Source of the DNA: Stropharia rugosoannulata
Taxonomy: Eukaryota; Basidiomycota; Agaricomycetes; Agaricales; Strophariaceae
Length of the DNA: 64,000 nucleotides
Assembly: GCA_028532985.1 (NCBI GenBank)
Contig: JANCIK010000007.1
Span: forward strand, 3,100,001 to 3,164,000
Reading direction: 5' to 3'
A program made the translations under genes and the position numbers. The notes beneath the pieces are model-generated. The model searched no databases and had not been told where the DNA came from. It worked only from the letters and a program-made list of their open reading frames with translations. This document shows positions 9,199 to 19,732 of the stretch, piece by piece. Each line of letters starts with the position of its first letter. Position 1 is the stretch's first letter.

Positions 9199-11481
9199 AT
9201 GGACTTTCGAGACCTTATCGATGGGTTCATGCACATCACTGAACTTAGAAGGCAACAACGTGCTACACAGTATCGCAGGGATGCCTTGGGAGAACTGTTT
9301 TCCCAGATATTCGACCTACACGACGACGGTGGTCAATATTCTCGGCCTGGGTCTGGGGCTGGAGGGGGAAGCTCGGCGAGAGCAGAGACACCGTCGCCGT
9401 CTGACGGAAACTACACCGCGACCACCAGTATGGCTAGGGACTTTGGACAGTCTACTACTAGCCGTGGGTCTGGAGTTGGAAGCTACAGCGCAGTGAGAGC
9501 ACCGGCACCGGCACCGTCCCACGGAAACTACACCGCAACCTCCGATGACGCTAGCCGATTTGGACAGTCTACTAGCCGTGTGTCTGTGGTTAGCAGCGGC
9601 AGCGCAGCAATTACGTACCAGGGAAATGACACAGAGGAGATCAGGGAGGTCCGGCGTATTGTTGAGCGCAGAAAGCAACAGCCTGTTACGCCATTCAACG
9701 CAGATGAATGGGAGCGACTGCTTCGACAATTGCGGTTATCCGACAAATATCCCACTCTCGTCCAGTCCTTTCGTCGGGGATTTGATGTTGGAATACGCCC
9801 CATAACGAAGACCGTGATGCCACCAAACTCGAAAACCATTGTTGACAATCCAGATGCGTACGACGGAATTATGGGCAAGGAGTTCTCGACGGGCCGCTAC
9901 CTAGGTCCGTACACGGCAAATGTCGTACAGGCTGTCCTCGGTCCCTTCCAATCATCCCCTCTTTCCTTGATCCCGAAGTCGACACGTGGAAAATTCCGTG
10001 CAATACACAACTTCTCGTATCCATACGGTATCCGAAGGACCCATCCATCCATTAATCAAAACATCGATCCTGATCAGTACCCATGCACGTATGGTACCTT
10101 CGATATAATATGTTATATTATCTTCCATCTCCCACCCGGCTCCGAGGCGTCCACTCGTGATATCGCAGAGGCGTATCGCACCATTCCCGTCATCCCATCG
10201 CAATGGCCCGGGCTCGTCGTGCGGCTGAAAGGAATCGATTCCTTCGCAATCAATACAAACAATAACTTTGGGCTCAGTTCAGCCGGTGGAGTCTTCGGGC
10301 AAGTTGCTGACGCCGCTGCGGATATCTTTCGCGCATCTGGTATCGGTCCTGTATCCAAATGGGTTGACGACTACATTTTCTTTCGCATCCCTCGCGAACG
10401 CATTGATTCGTACAATATTCGGCGAAGGGAATGGCGTGGGGAGATTCAGAGAAACGACGGACAGGCTCGTCAGAATGGCCGTCTTTATTTTAGGGGAGAC
10501 ACCATGCCTAACGACCAAGTGCCCGAGTTCGACGAGGACATGGCGTTTTCAATGCGAGACTGCTCCAGGCAGTCACCTCGATCACCTCACGATTCCCTCT
10601 TCTCATATAGTGATGAAGATATCGATCAGATCTCCGAGCTGCTTGGTATCCCATGGGAGCACACAAAGACGACTCATTTCCGTCCGATAGTGAAGTATAT
10701 TGGCTTTATGTGGGACCTCAACTCGCGGACAGTTTCTCTCCCTGAGGAAAAGGTTCAGGAGCTTGTGCGGGAGATTTGTGAATTTCAAGAGATCTTGGAA
10801 ACTTGCTCGTTAGAGGACCTACAGAAACTTCACGGCAAACTAAACTGGGCAACCGCCGTCATCCAAGTCGGACATGCATACATGAGAGGCATGGAGACCA
10901 TGATATCAGCGCTTTCTGCAGACCCTGTCACTTCACGTGGACCAGTGGAGGAAGTGGCTGAGGAGCTTGAATGGTGGCTGAGCTCACTTTTCCAGGGGAT
11001 TGAAAGAGAGATTTTCGACCCCTACAATGTGGTTGACATGGAAGCCTATTCCGATGCTAGCTCAGAGGTTGGAATCGGCATTACAATTGGACGTTATTGG
11101 CGGGCATGGAGGCTTCTTCCTGGGTGGAATGCTGACCAACGTGATATTGGATGGGCAGAGGCGGTCGGGTTTGAATTCCTCGTGCGCTCTCTTTGCACGA
11201 TGTTCACCCCCGGAATGCACGTCATAATTCACGGGGATAATCAAGGAGTTTTAGGCGGCTGGCGCAATGGAAAGAGCAGGAACAAGCCCACCAATGTTGT
11301 CTTCCGACGCATTCACGACATCGTGACCGCTCATCGATGCGCTTTTGTGATGCGCTACGTACCAAGCAAGCAAAATCCGGCTGATGGACCTTCTCGAGGA
11401 GTATACCCGCCCATTGAGTATTTACTTCCTCGAATTCCAATTCCACGCGAGCTGCGGAACTTAGTTGTTGATAGCCATTAG
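9199..11481 (+). CDS. solitary reverse transcriptase-RNase H protein (DIRS/Ngaro-type)
   Basis: A single 760-aa open frame. Residues ~45-140 are low complexity and hold two imperfect copies of a ~45-residue unit (each with DGNYTAT or HGNYTAT, then RFGQST-like). Residues ~170-260 resemble the N-terminal helical region of DIRS-type RTs. The palm has TRDIAEAYR (motif A aspartate), NNFGLSSAGGVFGQVADA and KWVDDYIFFR (motif C VDD). RNase H acidic positions appear in YSDASSE, GWAEAVGFE, HGDNQG and NPADGPSRG. A charged insert of roughly 80 residues separates RT from the thumb region. No gag or tyrosine recombinase lies within several kb on either side. It has its own TATA box. It may be the remnant of an element whose other genes are gone, or a host-retained RT gene; the intact frame favours recent activity or selection. 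Confidence 0.8.
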   Translation: MDFRDLIDGFMHITELRRQQRATQYRRDALGELFSQIFDLHDDGGQYSRPGSGAGGGSSARAETPSPSDGNYTATTSMARDFGQSTTSRGSGVGSYSAVRAPAPAPSHGNYTATSDDASRFGQSTSRVSVVSSGSAAITYQGNDTEEIREVRRIVERRKQQPVTPFNADEWERLLRQLRLSDKYPTLVQSFRRGFDVGIRPITKTVMPPNSKTIVDNPDAYDGIMGKEFSTGRYLGPYTANVVQAVLGPFQSSPLSLIPKSTRGKFRAIHNFSYPYGIRRTHPSINQNIDPDQYPCTYGTFDIICYIIFHLPPGSEASTRDIAEAYRTIPVIPSQWPGLVVRLKGIDSFAINTNNNFGLSSAGGVFGQVADAAADIFRASGIGPVSKWVDDYIFFRIPRERIDSYNIRRREWRGEIQRNDGQARQNGRLYFRGDTMPNDQVPEFDEDMAFSMRDCSRQSPRSPHDSLFSYSDEDIDQISELLGIPWEHTKTTHFRPIVKYIGFMWDLNSRTVSLPEEKVQELVREICEFQEILETCSLEDLQKLHGKLNWATAVIQVGHAYMRGMETMISALSADPVTSRGPVEEVAEELEWWLSSLFQGIEREIFDPYNVVDMEAYSDASSEVGIGITIGRYWRAWRLLPGWNADQRDIGWAEAVGFEFLVRSLCTMFTPGMHVIIHGDNQGVLGGWRNGKSRNKPTNVVFRRIHDIVTAHRCAFVMRYVPSKQNPADGPSRGVYPPIEYLLPRIPIPRELRNLVVDSH

Positions 11482-12160
11482 GATGGATGTGAATCTTTGA
11501 ACTTGAGTCTTGACTGTAGTTGATCACCATTGAATGTAGCTTCTTGAACATAGGTACAGCCTGTGGTGTAGGATGCATAGTCATTGACATTGTAATTGTG
11601 GTAAATGCCGGGGAAAGTGTCCAGTAGTCGTTCTATCCAGTCTTGTCATACGGTAGACTTTTGACCCATTTTAAACAGTCCCAAAATATTCACTTAGGAA
11701 TCCATGTAAAGTTGGCGTTACGCCCAATGCTCAGACAAATATAGTACTGGGGCTGGAGACGTATGTAGTAAAGGCTGCTAACAAAGCTTTTGAATGCGAG
11801 CAGTTAATTACGGACAACTTAAATCTCCCGTTTTACAGCAGAGGCGAAGGACTTCTGTTGCTGCAATGGAAAGGGCGCGCATAGACTGGATAGAACTGGC
11901 TGAATATTTAAGTTTCCTAGATATTTGCACCGCAGTTCAATCATTGGTAACTTGGTAAGCTGGGTGATATGGTTGACTGCAGTATATCAGCACCGTACCG
12001 ATGCAGCACAGGGAGGCTGTGGGGTAAGACGTGTGCGTGAACTTCTTTACCTCTCCCACAACATCCAAATTATTGAACCAGACATGCCGCTGATCACGAC
12101 ATGTGAGTCTCTAGTGCGTCAACTCTCGGTATGGAGTCCATCACTCTTGACACTTTTTGT
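11482..12160. other. intergenic, no gene seen
   Basis: No coding signal or element terminus recognised downstream of the RT gene. Confidence 0.5.
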
Positions 12161-12745
12161 TTGCAGTGCGATGACGATATGTTCATCGGCTCATTTGACA
12201 TGTATAGCATGGAGCTTCCTGCCTTGAAAAACGTCTACTCTTCCAAAGCCGGTACTGAGGTAAATTACGAGGATCTATACAACGATATGTAGGCATAAAA
12301 ATACGGCGGAGGAGAAATTACTGCACATCTCGCGATCCCTACCAGTGGCTACGGTAATCAAGAGGAGGGCTCGATATATTGCTCAACGCTCCTCAAGTAT
12401 ACTGGTATCAAAGAAGCGTCCTGTGAAATTCACACATACAAAGAAATTAACCAGTTAACTTATACGTCTAACTATGCGCGACCAGGAGGGGCATGGGGTG
12501 GATCATCCCTTGTCGTAACATTTGTGACGGAGAACACCCTCTGTTCCGGTTCAGTTTCAATTCAGCCCCTTTGGAAGTAAATCGATACTAAAAGACATGA
12601 ATGGATACAACTTTTCAAAGGTGTTCTCACTTTCCAGGACCATAGCCCTAAGCCTTCGAAGAACAAGAAGAATCGAAGGAAAAGAAAGCGTCGAGCAGGA
12701 AATCTCACCATACCTTTTTTGGCTATAAAGGTAGACGACGAGTAA
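12161..12745 (+). pseudogene. decayed paralogue of the 13.2 and 17.7 kb genes
   Basis: Conceptual translation follows the C-terminal domain of the two intact paralogues downstream. MFIGSFDMYSMELP aligns with TIFCGKFDLYGMELP, LTYTSNYARPGGAWGG with LVYTSKYGRPNDAWSG, and SVSIQPLWK then QLFKGVLTF with IKMQPLWK and ELFEGVVTF. It is interrupted by an in-frame stop after NDM, a frame change near 12,300, a stop right after QPLWK, and a Lys/Arg-rich run where the intact copies read MYHRKGFG. An acceptor (TTTGCAG) precedes the homology at 12,160; upstream exons were not confidently found. Confidence 0.75.
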
Positions 12746-13161
12746 CTACTATTAATGTTAGATAGTGATTGGATATCCTTCGTACAAATTAAAATGTACA
12801 AGTGTTCCTTAATCCTTACCCGTTGGATGCCTCTTTACATAAGCTGCCTTGCTGTAGTCTTGCATGGTGGACACGTGTCTATAAAGCCGCTATCACATTT
12901 CGTGGAGGACTCCGAATCTGTTCAGCGTATTTATTTGTGGTTGATTGCCTCTGATTTTCAACGTGCTTTAAAAGTGGCGTTTTGGGCATCTTGTACCTTG
13001 ACCACATTCATCTCACATCCTGCATAACTGGCAGAACAGAACACTGTATACTTACGGTATTCCACGCTCTCCCTACTCTCAGTAACCACTCTTCTGACAT
13101 GGTAGCAATATTTCGAGCTAATTAGACGCGTAACCTCAAGCCCTGAGATCTTGAGACTCCA

Positions 13162-14240
13162 ATGCCTCCGGTACGTGAAATCTTCATAGCCAAACTCCAG
13201 TAAGATAGCACCTCACTGTTTACAGAAGAACGCTGGGCAAAATTTGACCGGAACTAAACGGGCACGGTCCCCAGACGCGAAAGCAGACAAGGTCGCAGCT
13301 ACTGAAAAAATGTCCGGCACGCCTAATGGAGCCGCGGCAGCCCCTGCACCGGCTGCAAAGCGCGTAAAGTCATCCAACTCTCTGGCGACGCGTACGTGTC
13401 CCATTCATCTGTTCATCGTCTCTTTTGAAATTAAATTATATCTTGCATCTGTTCTTCCCATCAGCCATTAGTCAAACGAAAGCGTCCGCGTCCGCGCCTG
13501 CACCTGAGGCTGCCGCGGCAGCTATTGAAGAAAATATCAAAGATGCTAAAGATACCGATGCTGTAAATAGTGATGAAAGGAATGAGGGCAAAATGAAGCC
13601 TACATCTGTCGTATGTTGACTGATCGCCATGCTGCGTCCAATAGCTCACTTATAATTTGCGTTATATTCACAGAAACCGGAGACCATATTCTGTGGCAAG
13701 TTTGACCTGTACGGAATGGAGCTCCCCTTCATCAAATGTGAATATACCTCGAAGCCAGGAGAGGTCAACCCCGAGGCCCTGTACAGGACTATCCTGAAAT
13801 ACCAGGCGCAGAACGACAGAACAATCAAAATCACCATCCCGGACGACTACAAGACCCAAGGCGAAGGCAACCTACACTCCGGTGTTTTCTGTGAGCCTTT
13901 CGGAGACGAACCATATGAGATTTCCCTATCTCGTTTTCAAAATCGGGATGAATTGGTTTACACATCCAAGTACGGCCGACCTAATGATGCGTGGAGTGGG
14001 CTATCCTTGCAAGGCGCCCTGCGTGTCACGGATGGGGGCTGCGGTATCTCCTCGTCATCTGGTCAAATCAAAATGCAACCTCTCTGGAAACGACTGGATG
14101 ATAAGGGCAGTCTTATGGAGCTATTCGAAGGTGTTGTTACATTCAACGTTTCGTATGGCGCTATGTACCACAGGAAGGGTTTTGGAAATGGCGAGAATCA
14201 CATCATCCCATTTTGGGCGGTGAGAGCCGTTTCCAAATGA
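13162..14240 (+). CDS. unrecognised basidiomycete protein, paralogue A (4 exons, 295 aa)
   Basis: CDS join 13162-13170, 13226-13391, 13465-13610, 13674-14240. All three introns have GTACGT or GTATGT donors and CAG acceptors, and phase is kept throughout. The first exon encodes only MPP. Residues ~4-105 are low complexity, rich in Ala, Lys and Ser, with two basic clusters (TKRARSP, AKRVKSS) that could be nuclear localisation signals. Residues ~106-295 form a compact domain with FCGKFDLYGMELPF at its start, then ITIPDDYK, VFCEPFGDEPYEIS, YTSKYGRPNDAWSG, QPLWKRLDD and FWAVRA near the end. No signal peptide or membrane segment is seen. I do not recognise the family. Paralogue B downstream has the same exon layout, and a decayed copy lies upstream, so this is a local tandem family. 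Confidence 0.85.
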
Positions 14241-15853
14241 GGCCGTGTAACCGTCCCCATAAATGTACCGGTCTGGCTTTCCTATGTATTTGATGTATCT
14301 ATATAATAGTAGGTTAATCCGGACGATCACATTGGTGATCTTGATCTATGTGATATTGAGACTTATTTCTTCTCGTTTACGGAGCCCATTAATTTACCGG
14401 CCTGAATTCCTTGAAACTGCTAAAAAATCTTCTATATAGCCCTGTTTGTGCGTTGTACATAGCTTTTCCTATCATCCAACTTGTACCGTATCTTCATCGG
14501 GACAAGAATACCGTTTGGTAGTAGCTTCTTTATTTTTCACTCATAAAAACGGTCCTGTAGGATTAAGTCTTAACCACGCAGAATACTTCCAGTTTACGGT
14601 ATCCTGCAGAGACAATTCGTCTAGAAATCCAGTCTTGGTACGTAATTTCTACAGGTACATCGAGAGAGGAGTATTAATTGGATCCATATGTGCGAGAGAA
14701 TAGCATAGCACATATGTTCGAGATCACTGAATTGGAATGCGGGGAGTTTGCTGATTGGAATTGACTTCAGCTGCGCCTCCAATTTATCGCGTAAAGTACT
14801 CGAGATTTGGGTCGAGTAATGATTAATGAGCTTAATATCTGTACCATCCTCTTTGAAAGAATAGGTAGTTGATTGAACATGTAGTGGCGCACTTCAGCCA
14901 TTATTCTTTCTATTACTTCCTAACGACGTATCTTGCGTGCTGATTTTCGGAAACCAATCCTTTTAGTTAGTAAATTCTAATTGGAAATTAACCAATCATT
15001 TTAGTAAATGTTAATTCCATTTGAAATGTATGTCTACTTCCTATGGACAATGGGTCAACACAATTGAATGGGGATATATGCTCAGGTGACAATATCTTGT
15101 ATTTATTCAAAGGTTAAATTCTCAGCAACTATAAAGACACTGGGCTGTGTCTGTACTAATGTATCGTGCGTGTGTATTGAAGTGGCCTTGTGGGGGAGCG
15201 ACGCAAGTAGAGACAACCTGACGGAATGTTCTTATAACATGAGAAGGGACATTCTATTTCGGATCGATGAATGACGTGAACAAATGATTCTACGGCTCTT
15301 TTCTGTGTTGTGCCCGAACTCGAAATGTCACATTAATTTACGTGCTATATATGATACGGAACCATATAGCACACAGTTAATATTTTTTACTTGGTAGAAG
15401 TGGCAGACCCCCGCGGCGTCTGGATCGGCTCATATGTCGCCAATGGATCGAATTTGGGCACTGTTTTACACTGCCTCCATTCACACTATATCTGTCAAGC
15501 GGTTGAAATGTCAGGAGTCAGTCACTACAGCTTCAAGTTTAGACCTGTCATTTCCGGCCAGGTGATTTTGCCACGCCTGCTGCGCGTAGTGCCGTGTATG
15601 CACCGCAAGCTAAAAATATTATGTTTAGGAGTTGAAATTATCTCGGTCATGTAGAATATACTACTCTATGTCATCTTTGTACACATTTTCTGCTGAATAG
15701 GCGAGGGAAATATAGCGTGGCAGCATTTGGCCACATACCTCGCGGTAAAACTGTGAATTCAGTCCCCGCTGCGCACGATAAATAGCATCTGAACAAGTTC
15801 ACAATGCATATATGCAAGGTCTACAGTAAATGAACCCAGATGAACCAGTATTA
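14241..15853. other. intergenic, no gene seen
   Basis: AT-rich spacer between paralogue A and the minus-strand secreted-protein gene. No ORF with coding character, RNA gene or repeat was recognised. Confidence 0.5.
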
Positions 15854-16452
15854 CTACCTATGCCTCTGTTCAGCTGCATCTTTAGAGGCAACTGCACGAC
15901 TTTGCGACTTGTGTGCCTTATCCATTGAGGCCTTCGCTCTTTCTGTCATCGCATGGGCGCTAGCCATCCTCTCACTCTGCTCTTCGCTGTTCTCGAATTG
16001 CACCCCACTGCCTCCCAACTTCGCTACTTTTTTGTGCACCTTCTGCATATCTTTGTAGTGTTCGGACTTTGTGTCATGAGATTTTGCTTTGTCTTCATGA
16101 TACTTTGCCTCTTCTGCATTCCCGTTTCTCAGGTGGGCGACAGCAGCTTGTGTGTGCGCTACGGCAGCTTGATAATGCGCGTGATGAGCGTCACCACTGG
16201 CTTGCGCTGCAGCTTCGTGCGCTGCTTGTATAGCCTGACCTCCCGTTACTAGTCCTGACCTCCGCTAGTGAAAAATCAATAGGCGTACGTTGCATAAGTT
16301 CTAGATATACATACACTGAGCGTAGATTCATAATCATTGACAGCAGCTAGACCTCTGCTGTCCAGTTCGTTAAACGACAGAGATAGAGGTACTGCCAGGA
16401 TACTCGTCCAGAGCAGGCCAAACATAAGAAGCTTAGATGCGAAAAAGACCAT
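15854..16452 (-). CDS. small secreted Ala/His-rich protein (2 exons, 182 aa)
   Basis: Exon 1 is 16452-16315 and exon 2 is 16264-15854, separated by a 50-nt intron (GTATGT donor, CACTAG acceptor, phase 0). Residues 1-26 are a classical signal peptide (MVFFASKLL then a Leu/Ile/Trp core, ending LAVPLS). The mature part is one long helical, repetitive region rich in Ala, His, Gln, Lys and Glu. Spaced motifs such as HEAAAQ, HYQAAVAHTQAAVAHL and KYHEDKAKSHDTKSEHY recur at roughly 11-14 residues. No cysteine-rich pattern is seen. Similar Ala/His-rich secreted helical proteins are common in agaricomycete genomes and have no settled function. The tract could bind metal through histidine or act at the hyphal surface, but that is speculation. 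Confidence 0.75.
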
Positions 16453-17740
16453 AATTAGGGCAAGGTTAAGGCACAGTTGAGGTATCGGCCAGCGAAAACC
16501 AAGTGGAGTGGAGTGAGCTCAGCTGAAGAATGGTGCTCAGTATATTCGTGCTTTTAAAGGGGGGTATTTTCCCAGCTTCGGCTATTCGGAGTATATGAAA
16601 CGCACCGACGCAATTCGGACATGACGGCGTCTCGAGGGTTGAACGTTGATGTAACAGGCAGATCAAAACCAGACTTTGATTGGAGCGTGATGAGGCCTGA
16701 GGCCTGAGGCCCGGAATCTATATACAAATGCTATTGCAAATATCAAAATTTGCCCCTTCCCCGCCGTACTCATTTATGCCCACTTTGAGAGTCTACTGAG
16801 CTGTTGTTCTATGTCTTTTTAAGGCCATCATGGGCCAGTATCAAACATACGGTATTTTATCTAACTGGGCTTTCAACTTGATTTAAACACGTAAATAACT
16901 GGGACTGGGAGGATGCTGACATACCTATTGATTGAGGAACCACTTCTTCATATTAGTAGTTCTGTGTCCGATTTTTTGTTGTCATATTTTGATCATCACC
17001 GGCACCGTAGTAAATCAATTGTTGATCACAGATGCTCGTTCATACTATGTACTGGCCCGCTTCCTTAACCCACGCGTCAGTCTCATCCACGTTGTCAGAT
17101 CCGCCAGAGGGCATGAACATACCGCTACATAACGAATTTTATCTCAGGGTCGTGAGATTTGTATAACGCTGTGCAGTGCGTGCACCTACTATCCTAATGA
17201 TTCGGATTAATGAAGAGCGCCATGATAAGTCAAATATGTCACATTGCACCTATATCTAAGTAGCTATCTAACTCGGGAACTTATGGAAAGGATTGAAGGA
17301 ATATGCGTTGTCGAAAACAAGACCTCACCGTCAACTCACCGTATCCTTATCGGCTGTAAAATTAGAGTAGGTTAGATCGTAGAATTGTCTGCGTTGTGTA
17401 GAAGTCAGGTCTGGGAATCTAGGCATTAGCTGTATTTTTGAAGTAATTATCTTTGTTGCGCAGTTTGTAGGAAAGGCTGGGCAGTCACGTTGACGAAAAT
17501 TCATTTGGTAGACTTATTTTTAGTTGATTGCGTCTCAAGCTGTAAATGTAATATATCGTACTTCCTGTACATTAACCACGTTCATCCCACATCCTGTGGG
17601 TACGACATAACTTGGACATAGTGACGTTTCCACCAACGGTACGCACTGCTCTACCAACTCTCAGTCACCGCTGTTCTTACACAGCAGCAATACGTCGCGA
17701 TAACTAGTCGTATAACCGAAAGCACTGACACTAATAATAT
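16453..17740. other. intergenic; carries a relic of another family copy and a duplicated promoter region
   Basis: Bases ~17,280-17,380 resemble the 3' end of the decayed paralogue at 12,650-12,745 (CTCACC, then a pyrimidine run, GGCTRTAAA, then TAGA). Bases ~17,520-17,740 resemble 12,940-13,160 just upstream of paralogue A (TTGATTGC, then ACCACRTTCATC-CACATCCTG). Both imply tandem duplication of a unit holding the promoter and gene. The rest shows no gene. Confidence 0.45.
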
Positions 17741-18774
17741 ATGCCTCCCGTACGTAAAATTTTCTTCGCCGAATTCGGGTATGATGTCTTGACCTTGAGC
17801 TCCTTGTCTATAGAAAAACATTGGACGGAAGGCGACCGGGACTAAACGGGCACGCTCCCCAGACGCGAAAGCAGACGAGGTTGCAGTTACTTCGAACATA
17901 TCTGGCACGCCCGCTGCGATAGCGCCTGAACCAACCGCGAAGCGCGCAAAGTCAACCAAATCCCCGGCGACGCGTACGTGTTCCATTCCTATTCATCGTT
18001 TCTTCTTGTATTTGAAGTTCAGCTGTCCGTTCTTGTCAGCTGCTACCCCAAGTATAGCTGCGACGGTGGCTGAGGCTGCTCCGGCTGATGTTGGAAAGAG
18101 CAAAGACATTAACAAGGGGAAGGAGATCAACGAGGCGCTCGCATTTGTTGTACGTGTACATGCCAGCACCCAGGTGTCTATCTCTAATCTTGTTTCTGTC
18201 ATAGGATCCAGAGACCATGTTCCTCGGCAAGTTTGACCTGTACGGGATGGACCTGCCCTTCCTCAACAGCGAATACACCGCGAAGCCAGGAGGAAAGGTC
18301 AATCCAGAGGCGCTGTACCGAACCATCCTCAAATACCAGGCAAAGGACGACAGAACGATCGAAATTACAATTCCAGACGACTACAAGACCAACGGCGAAG
18401 GCGACCTGAGCTCTGCTGTTTTCTGCGAGCCATTGGACGACGAACCATACGAGATTTCCATCTCTCTTATCCGGAACCACGAAGAGCTAATTTATACATC
18501 CAAGTACGGCCGCCCTGATGATGCATGGAGTGGGCCATCCATACAAGGCGCATTGTCCATCACAAACGAGGGTTGCGGCATTTCCTCGTCCTCTGGTAAA
18601 ATCAAGATGCAACCTCTCTGGAAGAAACTCGACGATGAGGGCCATCTCATGGAGCTGTTTGAAGGGATTGTTTCATTCAGCGTTGCGTACGGGGCCATGT
18701 ACCGCAGAAAGGGGTTTGGAAGTGGCGAGAATCATTCCATCTCATTCTGGGCGGTGAGAGCCGGTGACGAATGA
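17741..18774 (+). CDS. unrecognised basidiomycete protein, paralogue B (4 exons, 282 aa)
   Basis: CDS join 17741-17749, 17814-17973, 18040-18149, 18205-18774. Exon number, intron phases (0, 1, 0) and the nine-base first exon (MPP) are the same as in paralogue A. The N-terminal ~90 residues are Ala/Lys/Ser-rich with TKRARSP and AKRAKST basic clusters. The C-terminal ~190-residue domain starts at FLGKFDLYGMDLPF and includes EITIPDDYK, VFCEPLDDEPYEIS, YTSKYGRPDDAWSG, QPLWKKLDD and FWAVRA. The C-terminal domain is far better conserved between A and B than the linker, which suggests selection on the domain. No known family is recognised, and no secretion or membrane signal is seen. Confidence 0.85.
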
Positions 18775-19732
18775 GATTATTACAATGTTCGATTAGTTTC
18801 GATATAGAATGTAGCTGTCGACCTCCAGCAAGATCCACGTGAACGTGGATCTTCGGGGTGGGGTCTGTAATGTTTGCTGACTTCACTCTGTAAACTTACA
18901 CTTCATGTAATACCTGCGGCGGCGGCGAGGGAACCATTGACATTGCCCATTTCTGCTGAACCAAGGACGTACGGTGTTTCGTAAAAGATATGTACAAGGA
19001 CCTCCTTTAGTACTGACCAGCAGACCCTGTTCATACTTCACAACCTAGAGAAAAGTAATCAGAATATGCATTGAAACGGGAAGTAAGACTGGTGAAATAC
19101 GACTATGACTACAATTGCATTTGCACCTATGTTGCAACTAAATATCGTCATTACTTAACGCGGGATGTATGATAGTGAGTGAGTGTTGACGCGAACGTCG
19201 AGAGTACTGAATCGTTATTAAATATTGTGCGGGGTTTGTGGATGAGCGCCGAGGCACAGCATAGAAAGCAAATAATTAAGTGAATTAGTAACCAGGGGAC
19301 AGAGCAAAGAAAGACGCGAAAAGGAAAAGGAAGCAGCAAAAGGCGCATATCCGAATCCTACCAGAGACACATCATCGAACTAACATCGACATGACAAAGA
19401 AATAGCAGCATAGAAATCAATCGGCGGAATCATTACAATCGTCGTAAATGATCAGGAACGAGAATAACGTTAAACAACAAGAAGAGTGATTACATCAAGT
19501 GCATGAAGCTTGGAAATGACGAGGCGCAATTGAAATAATAAAAAAACTTGAAAGAAGAGAAAAGATATTAGGGAGCAAGGGTACAAGTGTACCGAAGCCG
19601 CGCGCAGGAATAGGAGCGAGAAAGAGAAGTGTAAAGAAGGACAGCGATTGGACGGTATGTATATAGGTATTTGTGACAAAGAATTCATCATGACTATTTT
19701 TTGAGGTGGCCAGAAAGCGTGGTCCAAGGGAC
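18775..19732. other. intergenic; 11-bp perfect hairpin just after paralogue B
   Basis: Bases 18830-18840 (AAGATCCACGT) and 18843-18853 (ACGTGGATCTT) form a perfect inverted repeat with a 2-nt loop, 56 bases after the stop codon. The rest is AT/GA-rich, with no gene seen; part is likely the 3' UTR of the FHA gene. Confidence 0.5.
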
